From positions 62,001 through 126,000 of the forward strand of contig NC_033565.1 of the NCBI RefSeq assembly GCF_001680005.1: DNA of 64,000 nucleotides, given 5' to 3'. The notes beneath the pieces are model-generated. The model was not told the DNA's origin. It saw only the letters and a list, made by a program, of their open reading frames with translations, and searched no databases. Position numbers and translations under genes: made by a program. Position 1 is the stretch's first letter. Every line of letters starts with the position of its first letter. Source of the stretch: Plasmodium coatneyi (Eukaryota > Apicomplexa > Aconoidasida > Haemosporida > Plasmodiidae). Shown in pieces: positions 10,717-22,185 of the stretch.

Positions 10717-12189
10717 TGTTATTATGTATGTATTCTTCATATATAGTAAATTTATATGTTAAAAAGATTTGTGTAATAAGGTTGTGTTAAGAAAGGTTGT
10801 GTTAAAAGGTTGTTAGGAAGGTTGTGTTAGGAAGGTTGTGTTAGGAAGGTTGTGTTAGGAAGTTTGTTTTAAAAGGTTGTGTTAAAATGTTTGTGTTAAA
10901 AGGTTGTGTTAGGAAGGTTGTGCTGTGTTAGAAGGTTGTGTTGCTGCTGCTTCTTCCTATGTATTTAGAATAAGGGTCATTGTGTATATGTAAGTGTATG
11001 TATGCAAAAATTTTTGCAAGCTCTTCCAACAATAATTATGCAGAAAAGTTGAATCTTTATTACCCCTTAACATTACTGCACATTGCTCAAAATTTTTGTG
11101 AACAATTGTTCTACAGTACGTGCTACACACATATATACATAACAAATTACTCTATGCATATGTTATTAAAATGATAAAATATAAAACAAACTTATTTTTC
11201 AAATAGCAAAATAAAGGAAGGAAGGGGAAAGAATAAAAATCCCATTTCCCCTATACATTCTTCATGCGTTAAGTGTATTATTATTCGCTCAGGGTATTTT
11301 TATGTGTTCATTCTATTACATTATTGTGTTGTGTCGTATGGGACTATTGAAAAGAATCGTTCCCGTTTTTTTTTTTTTTTAAACTTAACTTGTATTTTAT
11401 TCATTTATTGCGTTCATATAGGGAAGGGAGTGTGCAATTTTTCTTTCCTTAGGTGAAAATTTTAATATATATACTACTTATTTTATGTTTTATTGTTGTT
11501 TGAAAGGAAGGGAGGATGGTTAATTTAAAAATTGTTAGAACCTATATTAAAGTTTATATGTACAAAGAATATTCTTTTCTCTCTCCACCCTTTCCCACCT
11601 CGCCACCCCCTCTTACCACTTTGACGAATATATTATAAATAGTTCATTTATATATTAAATATACATTATATACTATTTGAGCTACGTTCTCACTCCTTTT
11701 CCTTCCCTCTATCTCTATCTCCTTATATCACATTTCCTACATATTAATTTATTTTCCCCCCTTTCTTTTTTTTTTTTTTTATTTAATTTCTTACTTTTTA
11801 TTCCTTCTTATTCCTTCTTTCCTTTCCTTATTCCTTCGTCCTTCGGAAAATTAGAAATACTTCAGTTAAAATGTGAAGAACACACATTAAATAAAGGAAG
11901 GAAGAAAAGGAAGAAAGGGGAATTGGGAAGGGTCAGCATCGTCGTCCGCACATCGTTGTCCTCCCACATATATGTACACACATTTACAAAACATTCCCCC
12001 CCCCCCCCCAAAAAATGTGGTAACGTCGTCCCACATCGGCGAATCGCCAACATGCAGCACTTTATAAACAAGTGCTGTAAATTTACTATGGTTCATTGTT
12101 TTAGTTCTCCCTACAGATGGCGACAGTAGCAGCAATATTCCCTCCTTTGTGTCTTATAATGCCTCTATATATAAGCACATATATATGTG

Positions 12190-12400
12190 TGTAGAATTTT
12201 GCATATATAAGTGTAGAATTTTGCATATATATGTGTGTAGAATATTGCATATATATGTGTGTAGAATATTGCATATATATGTGTGTAGAATATTGCATAT
12301 ATGTGTGTGTAGAGTTTTGCATATATATATGCGTGTAGAATTCTGCATATAAATGTGTGTAGAAATTTGTATATATATGTGTGTAGAATACACAACACAC
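12190..12400. repeat. 24-bp tandem array
   Basis: About eight copies of a unit built on GTGTGTAGAATATTGCATAT. 24 is a multiple of three, so the array is open in several frames. A related inverted form (CACATTACTTTTTTACAC) occurs at 12405-12545. Confidence 0.9.
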
Positions 12401-12559
12401 ATTACTTTTTTACACACATATAAAAATTTTATATATGTGCAATTTATATGTGTAGAACACAACACATTACTTTTTTACACATATGAGAAATTTACATATG
12501 TACAATTTATATATGTGTATAATTACAACACACATTACTCTTTTCTACAAACATATGGA

Positions 12560-12830
12560 ATTGGTGCCGCCCATTCAGGTGCTACCCACATAGGTGCTCC
12601 GCCCCGAAGGGGTGCCACCAATTCAGCTGACACCGATGCACCTGCTCCCTGTAATGGACGAATTGTGCTGCCATAACAGGCACTGCCACAATAGGTGCCA
12701 CCAATTCAGGTGCCATCTACGTAGCTATCACTTGTAATGGACGAGTTGTGCTGTTATAACACGTGCTTTTATAACAGGTACTACCAGAATATGTACTGCC
12801 AGAACAGGTGCCACCGTTTGCCTTATAAGT
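12560..12830. repeat. Degenerate GGTGCCACC repeat, GC-richer island
   Basis: Phrases such as GGTGCCACCAATTCAGGTGC recur, with ATGGACGAATTGTGCTG-like spacers twice (about 12652 and 12738). It is higher in GC than its surroundings. No gene was recognised. Confidence 0.7.
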
Positions 12831-14717
12831 GAGCACACATATGTAATTATGGGGGAGGGTGGTAGGGCCACTCACATTTTATTTGTGGTATATGTGCACC
12901 ATATGAACCCCTATATTAACCCACATTTTATGAGCACAATTAGTGCACATGTGTTTTAAAACGATATATGTGTGAGAAATGATTGTACTTTTTTTTTTTC
13001 CCCTTCTGGTGGTAGATGATGGTTTGTGTATATACATGATACATGGGGAATGCGGACACCATTTATTACTCTATATTTTATGGGGCCATAATTTATTACT
13101 GTATATTTCGGAAGCAATAACTTATTAGGTATATTAGAATAAAAATGATTGTAGGAAAAAGAGTAGATGCGTTAATACATTCATAAGCACATATAACACT
13201 ACGAATGTAAGAAATATAAGGGATATTTGGGGCGGACGGATCGTCCACTATATGTGGTATATGTGCCATATTCGTTCTTGTACTCTATTAATGTTTGAAT
13301 ATTATGAACATAGAATACACTGTTCCCTGTTATATTAAGAAGTTACATAAAAGTGCCCCAACATTCTTTATACCCTATACAGAATTACTCATTGAACAAA
13401 TTTTGGGACTACGGATGAAATATTACAATGAATAATGTGGTTCAACATTCAATAGTTTTCCTAAAACATTTGTTCTTGGCAACTTCTTTTTTTTGATGAA
13501 CTTTCTTACGGTGGGGGGTACTTACTCTTAGGGAACATTTTTTTATGTTTTGCCCACTTCTTTACAAACATAATTGATTTATAGCGAAATAAGTATTTCC
13601 CACAGGTAACTATGTATAGAGTATACTTTGTATGGGACATTATAATTAGTGTATATATATATGCAACCATGCATGCATACATAAAAAAAAAAATAAAAAG
13701 AATAATTCCCAGTAAGTCCAACATAATATGCTAAATATATAAGGAAAATAACCACCATAATATATGCAAAGAATCACTCCATTTACTCATTCCATACATT
13801 AGGTTTCCTTCCCACCTTCCACCACCCCCCCTAGCACGCGTATTTGAATTGAGTTCTCTTTTTATATACTTTGTCCCCCAAAAGTAAAGGGAAAGAAAGG
13901 ATGGGGAAGGAAAGTATACGTACTATAAATGAACTATACACTACATATATATATGAGCAATTCTTAATAATAATTTCCCCTTCCTTTTAAAACATAAGAA
14001 TAAAACATAAAATGAATAGTGCATGCTCAAATGTTAACTCAAAAGGGAAAAAATTTTGCAATTCTATATATATGCATAAGAACACGGAAGTGTGCGTGCA
14101 AAGAACAATAATGTTATAGATCTCTAATGGTAATCACATACCACTACAAAAAAAAAAAAAAAAATATGTAGTAAATGGATGAAGGATGTATAAGAAGTAT
14201 GAGGATGTATGAGGAAGATGAGAGTTCCTATTATTATCATTTTTTTTGATATTAGAGTATACTTCTTTCTATTTTTATTGTACATATATATAACGATTTT
14301 AATGCACATACATACATGTATAACTGGGATTACATTCCCATTATTTAATAAATTGAACAATATGTGCACTATTATTAGGAAAAAGTAAAAGTTGTCACAT
14401 TCCGAATGATCAAACATACAATGTTCTCTCTCACATATATATATATATTCCTTTATGCTAAAAATGAATATGTGAATACATGAACTATTATTACAAAAAT
14501 TATTACATAACTATTATTACAAAAATAATAACAAAAATTATTACACTTGCACATATTCATATATATATGTATGTGGCACATACATATATATATGAATATG
14601 TGCACGGACACAGAGAAGAAAAAGTTCCCTGTACATATATATATAATTATTTTGTATCAATATATGAATAACTCCTAGTACCAAGTTATTATATACCGAA
14701 GAGTGTGCACATGAATA

Positions 14718-16142
14718 ATGGCAAGACCTTTATCACTGCCATCAGCAGCACCACCGGGAACACTGACGGTTTGTTTTCTTCATATTGAAAATGGGTGCAC
14801 GCACATATTACCTATATGATTCCCTGTGTATAATATAATAGGAATATGGCAAAGTACAATGACATATATATTCTAATACATGTTAATTACATCTCCAGGA
14901 GGATAATCTAGGTGAATTACCTTCATGGGGAAGGTACTATGAATTCGATAATGTGCAAGATACGTACAGGAGTTACTACACATCCGCCCATAGAGTAGAG
15001 GAGAAATTGCAACAATTCAATTGTGCAGAAGACGATATTCAAAAGATTTTGGACGCGTGGATTTATGTATTTTTGCGTGGAGGGGGCGATTCGTCAACTA
15101 ATGAATGGTGTTATTGGTTTTATTATTGGTTGGGAAGGATATTATGGAACGATGCAGGAACGCCTGAACTATTCCTTCAGCGTATGAATGAGACATATGT
15201 TGTATTGAAGAATTCGTCACCTTATACTTATAGCTGCGAACCTATATACAATAACAACACCCCTCTCACAAAAGAAGACTTCACCACTAGAAAAAAAATG
15301 TTCGACTATTCTAAAGACCACCAAACCATCAAACAACAAATAGAAGAAAGCGCAAAATCTGGCCACGATTATAAATGCACTCAAACATATTACAACTATG
15401 TGAGTGACATTCTTACCACTTACAGTACGGTAGAAACAAGTTGTAATGTGACCACTCCTAAGAGCCCCTATTGTACTGAATTTGAAAAAATGTTTAAGGG
15501 ATACGATCATAGTAAAATGCAAAGCTTAAAAACAAAATTAGTCGAAGTAAAAAGGCCTGTTTCCGATGGAACCTTCTCCTCCTCCTTCATGAACTCCACT
15601 GAAGTGAACATCCCTGCTGCTGTGTCATCCATACTAGGTGTAGTAGGATTACCAGCACTTGGTTACTTTTTATATAAAGTAAGTACAACTACAATTGTCC
15701 ATTACACACCTTTATATAAACATACATATATACACATATGTACATTATATACTTATATATATATATACCGATATATATATATATACGTACACATATATTT
15801 CTTTCCCTTTCTTCTTTTATCCCTTTTCTTTAGTATACTTCCTTACCTTCCTTGATAAGTAACACCCTCTCCTTTCGAGGAGGGGGGGGAGGAAGCAGCA
15901 ACAGAAGGAAGGCAAGATCCACCATCCGACAAGACTTAAACACGTCCTTATCAGAGGACGATCGCTCAACGTACGAATCAACATATGATTCAATCGACTT
16001 TTCAACAGTAGCAGACACTTCTACAATAGCAGATTCGTCATCAACAACAGATGATCATTCTACCATATATGATAGACCACTTAGGGGAAAAGCAAATAAT
16101 ACACGTCAGAGGCAGAAAAATATTAGTTACTATCCCACGTAA
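14718..16142 (+). CDS. KIR: KIR protein, 3 exons
   Basis: Exons: 14718-14768, 14899-15678, 15834-16142; 379 residues. Exon 1 encodes MARPLSLPSAAPPGTLT. The ATG at 14711 is out of phase with exon 2, which fixes the start at 14718. Exon 2 begins EDNLGELPSWGRYYEF, then has a Cys residue, WCYWFYYWLGRIL (the PIR FYYWLG site), paired Cys loops (CEPIYNNN, CTQTYYNY, CNVT, YCTEFEKMF) and the TM helix AAVSSILGVVGLPALGYFLYK. Exon 3 starts YTSLPSLISN, is Gly/Ser- then Ser/Thr/Asp-rich (STIADSSS, STIYDRP), and ends NISYYPT. No signal peptide is present; exon-1 plus C-terminal TM is the PIR layout. It is one of only two + strand KIR genes here. Confidence 0.9.
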
Positions 16143-16570
16143 TTTCCCTTTCATTTAGGAATTATAATGACCATGCTCAGTTTGTGTACAGTTTATATGT
16201 ACAGTTTGTGTACATTGTGTGTGTACACTGTGTCTACGTAAGTTATCAACATTAATAATGGATAACATGCAAATTGTGTTCACTATTATGCACTATTATG
16301 TTAATTATGCAAATTGTGCAAATGTGTTCGTTATCAACGTTCATTTATGCAAATGTGTGTGCAGTGTGTACGTCCGTTATCAAAATCAATAATTTATGCA
16401 AATGAAGGAAAAAAAATATATAAAATTTTAAACCTCCTATTGAGTATAATATGGAAACACCATAAATAACTCGATCTGACAAATACATAAAATCACAATA
16501 TAACATTACAAATTGCTCATTAGAATTAGGAATAATTAGAATTTACCCCCCCTTGATTTTTTAGGTCTTC
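16143..16570. other. KIR 3' region, no gene seen
   Basis: AT-rich DNA with recurring GTGTACAGTTTGTGTACA and TTATGCAAATGTGT phrases. It is probably 3' UTR of the KIR ending at 16142 plus intergenic DNA between two convergent genes. Confidence 0.5.
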
Positions 16571-16574
16571 CCTA

Positions 16575-16925
16575 TGTTGGTTGTTTATGCTTGTTATTCC
16601 TTTAATGAACAAATTTTGTATTGTTTCTTATTCCTTTAATGAACAAATTTTGCTATTGTTTGTTGTTATTTCTTTAATGGACAATTTTTGTATTGTTCTT
16701 TTCAATACACAATTTTCTATTGTTGTCTATTTAGTGCACAATATTTGCTATTGTTTGTTATTCATTTAATGAATAAATTTTGCTATTGTTTGTTGTTATT
16801 TCTTTAATGGACAAATTTTGTATTGTTGTCTATTTAGTGCACAATGTTTGCTATTGTTTGTTGTTCTGCTTTAATGAACAAATTTTGTATTGTTTGCTGT
16901 CTATTTGTTGCACAATTTTGTAGGT
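16575..16925. repeat. Diverged ~40-bp repeat overlapping a C-terminus
   Basis: Diverged units of TTAATGAACAAATTTTGTAT followed by TTGTTTGTTGTTATTTC. The last copies run into the 3' end of the minus-strand exported-protein gene, so its final residues (QQTIQNLFIKAEQQTIAN) come from repeat DNA. Confidence 0.75.
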
Positions 16926-17727
16926 TGATGTTTTTTTCAGTACAACGAATCCATGTTTTTGAACGATAGAACCAAAATATAATGCCTAAGTAGATGAACC
17001 CCAAAACTACGGCAACCACAAAAAATATAACCTTACCTGCAGGTCCACTGCCTCCACCACCATTTGGCAGACGCATTTGAATAGGACTTATACATATCAA
17101 AGAAATTGGATAATGTACTGAAACAATCAGGAAGAAGCATAAAAAGGCTTTATTTTTGACTTCAGCACATGCTAACTTACTAAAAAATGCTTTACACTTG
17201 CACTCTCCTCCTTCCTTATTCGTTGCTTTGTTTTCTGTGCGTTCGGTACATTGTGACTTTTTTAATTTCAATTTAGGGAATAATTTCTTACAAATATTAC
17301 CAAACATGTTGCTTCCGCAGGGACCTTCACTACCTCTTTCAGAAAGTTCATTTTGTTGCTGCGTTTGCTCTTCCACATTAATGCCACCCATTAAGGAGCT
17401 ACTGATACGCACAGAGGAAGTGTCATAATGTTTAATTGTACTACTGCCCCATGGTATGTTCTGCGCTCTTACCTAACATGCGAAAGGAGAGTAAAAAAAA
17501 AAAAAAGGTGTATTCAAAATCTATATAATACACAATTATAATAATAAAGTAGGAAGAAGCTCTTAACTCTAAACACATAAAAAATAAATAAATGCTAATC
17601 AAAGTAAACACATAAATTTTGAAAAGAATGTAATAGTTCCTACTATGATTATCATACATACATGGTGTTTATATTGCCAGAAGACTAGGGCACATATAAT
17701 CGTAAAAAATTTAGCAGGGGCAATCAT
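16834..17727 (-). CDS. Putative exported two-TM protein, 2 exons
   Basis: Exons: 17662-17727 and 16834-17472; 234 residues. Exon 1 encodes a hydrophobic leader, MIAPAKFFTIICALVFWQYK, and ends with a phase-0 GTATGT donor. Exon 2 starts VRAQNIPWGSSTIKHYDTSS. The middle is Cys/Lys-rich (CKKLFPKLKLKKSQC, CKCKAFFSKLAC). Two TM helices follow at ~131-152 and ~170-191, separated by RLPNGGGGSGPAGK, then a short basic tail. This leader exon plus two-TM layout is typical of small exported-protein families in the vivax/knowlesi clade. I cannot name the family, and I see no clear RxLxE export motif. The C-terminus is formed by repeat DNA, so it may have been altered recently. Confidence 0.75.
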
Positions 17728-18738
17728 TTTTCCCTTTTTTATTCCTTTCTTCTATTAATTATTTTTTCCTTTTTTCCCTTAATATTAAGTTTATCCTTTC
17801 TTTCTCTTTTTTCCTTCTTTCTTTTCGTTTTTTTTTTTTTTTTTGTTTGCTTCCTTTTTTATTTTTTTAAAAATGAAAAATAGGTTAAAATAAAAATTTA
17901 CTCCCTTTTTCTGTGTACATTAAATGGGTTTTATGGATTGTGTAGGATTATTATTATTATTATTATTCTTTCTTCTGCTTTTATAGAAAATGCTAATTCA
18001 GTCGTACGCCTGCGCGATTCGACCCTTTTTTTTCTTTTTTCTGAGTGTGTGTTACATATATATATTTTATAATGAAGAAATAATTAGAATGCACAATAAT
18101 TAATACGAAAAATATAGTAATTTAGAATAGTTAAAAAAAAGTATATTTTAATAACATAATTACATTATTTCAAAAAAATTAAGTTCAAGTGTTTGTTCGT
18201 ATTCTTCCTTTTTTCTATATAGAAAAAAAAATAATGAGCACCCCTCGTAATTGTATGTCGCGGTTCTTCTAACAGTGTAATGGAAGGATGAACAGCAAAT
18301 TATGCTCACATATTTTCTGCACTAAAATTGTTTATTTTTTGTGCTCAAGAAAAAATTTTTTTTTCTGTATTTTTTTTGGTATTCTTTTTGTCTTATTTTT
18401 GTGTTCGTTGTTGTTCGTTGTTGTTTGTTGTTGTTCGTTGTGTTTGTTATTGTTTGATGTGTTTGTTGTTGTTTGTTGTATGATTGTTGTGGTTGTTGCT
18501 GTTTGTTGTGTTTCTGTCACACTTAGTGGAGTCAAACTGTGTAGTTTATTTAGTGGATGTTGTTACACTTAGTGTGGAGGACGGTAGGGAATGTTAGTTT
18601 ATTTGTTTTGTTTGTCACACTTAATGGAGGTCAATTGGTGCAGTTTTCACTTAGTCAGGGAGTGTTTTTGTTACACACTTAGTGGAGTCAAACTGTGCCG
18701 TTTACATTTAGTGGAGGACGGGAAGTAGGGAGGAAGCA
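17728..18738. other. AT-rich intergenic stretch
   Basis: Poly-T and poly-A tracts, an (ATT)n run near 17950, and a TTGTTG-rich repeat at 18390-18510. At 18525-18715 there are three copies of CACACTTAGTGGAGTCAAACTGTG-like sequence (18517, 18605 and 18673). No gene was recognised. Confidence 0.5.
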
Positions 18739-19202
18739 CTATATGCGATGGTAGGGTATATTCTTCCCCTGCGGCCTCCCATTATTTCGTCTTTGACCAG
18801 ATTGTATACCATAAAGGATAGAATTTTCTACTGTAGAACTGTCCGTTCCATATTCTGATGTATATTCTGATACTGAATCAAATGTGGAGTCTAATGTAGA
18901 GTCTGCTGTTAGAGTGTTCATTAATGTGTCCAAATTCCGTCCTACTGACCTTCTTACTTTCCTATTATTAATTCCAAAGATGTTGTTCCTTATCCAGGAA
19001 GGTAAGGAAGTGTACTAACGAAAAAAAAAAAAAAAGAAGGAAGGGGTAAGCGGACGTCTGAACACGTATGTATCATATATATATTACTGTTTATATTAAT
19101 ATTTATTTCACATAGAAATAATGTTCAGTATTCATATTATATGTATTTTCACTGTACTTCCAATTACTTTGTATAGGGCGAAGCCAAAAGAGCTAGCTCA
19201 AT
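18739..19202 (-). pseudogene. KIR remnant: intact exon 3 plus last codons of exon 2
   Basis: Exon 3 (18739-19014, 92 codons) opens YTSLPSWIRNNIFG after a TTAG acceptor and ends NIPYHRI. About 150 bp upstream on this strand (19163-19202) a relic reads ASSFGFALYK followed by GTAATT, which is the end of a KIR TM helix and its donor. The rest of the ectodomain exon is absent and replaced by purine repeat (19255-19555). It is a clear truncation rather than slow decay, because the tail exon has no frameshift. Confidence 0.8.
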
Positions 19203-19254
19203 TAGCATACAATATATATATTTTTTTTTTAAAGGTAAATGAATTATAGTGTGT

Positions 19255-19555
19255 TTATGGGGAAAGAAGGAAAAAGAAGGAAAAGAAGGAAAGAAAGAAG
19301 GAATAAGAACGAAGCAAAGAAGGAAAGAAAAGGAAAGAAGGGTCTAAGGAAGGAAGGAAAAAGAAGGAAAGAAGGAAGGAAAGAATGTAAAGAAGGAATA
19401 AGAAGGAAAGGGAAGGAATAAGAAGGAATAAGAAGGAAAGATGGAATAAGAAGGAAAGAAGGAAGAAAAGGAGAAAAAGAGAGGAAGGAATAAGAAGGAA
19501 TAAAAAAAAAAGAAAAAGAAAGAAAAAATGAGGAAAAAAAGAAGGAGAGAGAAAG
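19255..19555. repeat. Purine tract (GGAATAAGAA / GGAAAGAAGG)
   Basis: Irregular AAGGAAAGAAGG and AGGAATAAGA units. Open frames on both strands are compositional. It separates two KIR copies. Confidence 0.9.
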
Positions 19556-19668
19556 AAATATCACTTTGTTTATTACATACTGTATAAAATTTGTGTGGTT
19601 ATTTATGCCCTTCCTTCCTCCCAGGGTAGGGGGAAGGGAAGGAAACATTACACATTCACGTTCGATAT

Positions 19669-21173
19669 TCACATGCGTTGGTAACGTATATTTTTCTGTA
19701 TCTGACGTGTATTATTTGCCCCTCCTCCCCTTTTCTGAGGTGATCGTTGTGATCGTCGTTCATTATATATGGTAGATACTCCATCTGTTGTTGAATCTGC
19801 TATTGTTGAAGGTGCTATTGTTGAACCGTATGTTAAGCTGTCCTCAGTAAGCGTATCGAAGGCACTTCTAATTGCTGCTCTTCTTCCTCCTCTATTGCTG
19901 CTGTTGCTACTGCTTCCCAGGAAGTTCTTTATCCCAGAAGGTAGAAGATCATACTACGAAAGGGAAGGGGCGCGGAAACGTGTATTATATATATATCGTA
20001 CATACATATATATACATACATATATACATATGTATATATATATGTTATATTATGTTATGTTATATTATATAATATTATATTATATTATATTATGTTATGT
20101 TATGTTATGTTATATCATATTATGTTATGTTATGTTATGTTATGTGTATGTATGTATGTGTACACACATACATTAGTTATATTATGTTCTTATATTTTTG
20201 TAAGTTGTAATTGTTACTTTATATAAAAAGAAAGCAGCCGCTGGTAGTCCCATTACACCGAATATAGAGGATACAATGGTGGTTGCACTTGCTGCAGTAG
20301 GGGCAAAATTTAGATTTAAATTAACGTTCTTGTAAACTTTAACATTCTGTTCAGTTCCCGGTGCTGAGTCATATGTTCCGCCATCTGTTAAGGTGAGTGG
20401 GTTTTGATTATTATTGTTGCCAGTTTCATATGTACCCCTAAATTCTTTGCAATAGATACTTTCTTTGTTTTTGTCCATACAATCAGCAAGTACAGAACTA
20501 AATGCCGATTTAGCTTCTTCCAGGTTTTTATAATAAACTTCCTCACAGGAATGTTCATGAGATTGCAGCTGCTTCTGTATAGTTTCATAATCCAGCGTGA
20601 AACTATGTACTTTACTTCTTTTCATGAAGAGGTCCCAGCTAATGTCATCCGTGGACCTAAAGGTACACTTATTCCCAACATTCAACTTCACTAATGCATC
20701 GTAAATTTTGTTCATACGGTCTGAGAAGGAATCATCTTCTCCCTCTTGAATGGTAGGTATTTTACTTCCTATGTAATAATATAGAAAACTACAACGTTCA
20801 CCGTATAGGGGCTCGCTCCCGTTAATTTCGCCCACATAACACCACGCCCTTATAATGTCATTTTCGTACGCACTCATATAGGGATAGTTCTCCAGTTTTT
20901 GTTTTATGATACGTGAATAAGACTGCCCATTACAGGTGTCCTTGGTTGTCCCGAGCTTACTGTAAAATTCTTCATTGGAAGGTAATTTGTACCAATCTTG
21001 CCCCTATAAATTTAATTGGTAAAATTTACACATTCTCCTCTGTGTTCCTATTTTTAAATATACCCCTTCACACACGAAGTGTTACGTGCATAATATTTAC
21101 ATATCCATATTGAATAAAGAAAGAAGAAAGGGGTGGAGGGGTATGAACGAACCGTTAGTGGTTTGGTTGTCAT
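19669..21173 (-). CDS. KIR: KIR protein, 3 exons
   Basis: Exons: 21153-21173, 20218-21003, 19669-19953; 363 residues, phase 0 throughout. Exon 1 encodes MTTKPLT and ends CCACTAACG then GT, the same donor context as the KIR at 28254-28289. Exon 2 starts GQDWYKLPSNEEFYSKL and carries AWCYVGEINGSE, CSFLYYYIGSKIP (variant of FYYWLG), CTFRSTDDISWDLFMKR, CEEVYYKNLEEA, YCKEFRGTY, then the TM SSIFGVMGLPAAAFFLYK. Exon 3 starts YDLLPSGIKNFLGSSSNSS, has STIYNERR, and ends NIRYQRM. The tail intron holds an ATGTT pentamer array. The YYYIG for YYWLG change is a mild oddity. Confidence 0.88.
20035..20155. repeat. TATGT pentamer array in KIR intron 2
   Basis: Repeated TTATGTTATGTTATGT and TTATATTATAT, about 110 bp, between exons 2 and 3 of the KIR at 19669-21173. 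Confidence 0.9.
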
Positions 21174-22185
21174 TGTTGTTATTGTTGTTGCTGTTGCTAC
21201 TGCTTCCTTATTTATACAGAATGTATGCAAATGTGTTCATGTGTGTTGGCATATTAATGCACATATATATATATATTTGTTTTATGATTATGAAAAATAT
21301 GGAAGTTTTTATCAAATTTATCAAACATTTTTTTACTTTATTATTTCTTTTCTTATTTACTTTACTTTTCCTTTCTTCTTCTGATTAATGATGATGCATT
21401 GTTCACTTCTTATGTTAATGATCGTACATTATATATATATATATATTCCTTCGTTTGTTGTATGTATGTATATAATCAAGGTACAAAAATAAAAACGAAG
21501 GAAAGAAGAGGGAGGAAGGGTTTAGGGAGGAATTAACATCTACCATACAATTTCCTTATCTGAGCTAACCATAACGCTCGCCTTCCTTTCAACTTACCCT
21601 TTTATTCCGTATAAAAGACCACTTTTACCCATATGAAAATGTATTCCCCTCTTGTATTTATTGTTATTTTATTTTCCTTTTACAAAAGTGTTTATTTTTG
21701 TGTAATTTGCTTTTTCGTTCTTTTTTCTTTTCTTTTCCACCTTTATGTTAAATACATTATGCGATAAGCCATTCCGTTCCAGATAAGCGCACTAGGAATA
21801 ACTCACACAACATATAGAAGATGAGATACACAGGTGTGTTGTGCGCCATTTTGAGCTAACCTTCTCCCTGACCTACTTTCTTTCTCTTTCTTCCTAAGTG
21901 TATATTGTGACATATATACAGTAATGCGCCCTTTCTTCCATTTTCGATTTTTATATTTTTGCACTTTTATTTTTTTTTTTTTTTCTCCATTTTTTCATTT
22001 TATATAAAAAATAATTATACAAAATAATTATATGAATAATTATATAAATAATTATATAATGTGTGTTCCACATTACACATTCCCATCAATGTGTATGTGT
22101 GGCGTGTGTTGTGTTGTTTACACATTCCACACACACAAATGTGTGTCTTGTTGCGTTGTTACATATACAACGATGTGTCGTGTTG
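21174..22185. other. Intergenic, no gene seen
   Basis: AT-rich DNA upstream of one KIR and downstream of the next. It includes a (TTG)n stretch abutting exon 1 (21175-21215), poly-T, TAATTATATAAAT repeats near 22010-22060, and ACACATTCC/GTGTGT phrases at 22065-22180. Confidence 0.5.

Larger units (their letters stand above)
10717..14717. other. 4-kb stretch without a convincing gene
   Basis: It contains GGTTGTGTTAGGAA repeats (10785-10945), AT-rich DNA, a 24-bp array (12190-12400), a GGTGCCACC-type repeat (12560-12830), and low-complexity AT sequence with (AT)n runs to 14717. Open frames here, such as 12101-12465 on both strands, follow the repeats and show no SICA, KIR or signal-peptide features. 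It probably includes the 5' region of the KIR at 14718. Confidence 0.6.

Noticed and set aside
14711..14768. ATG at 14711 as start of the + strand KIR
   Set aside because: It would end exon 1 in phase 1, while exon 2 needs phase 0; the ATG at 14718 fits.
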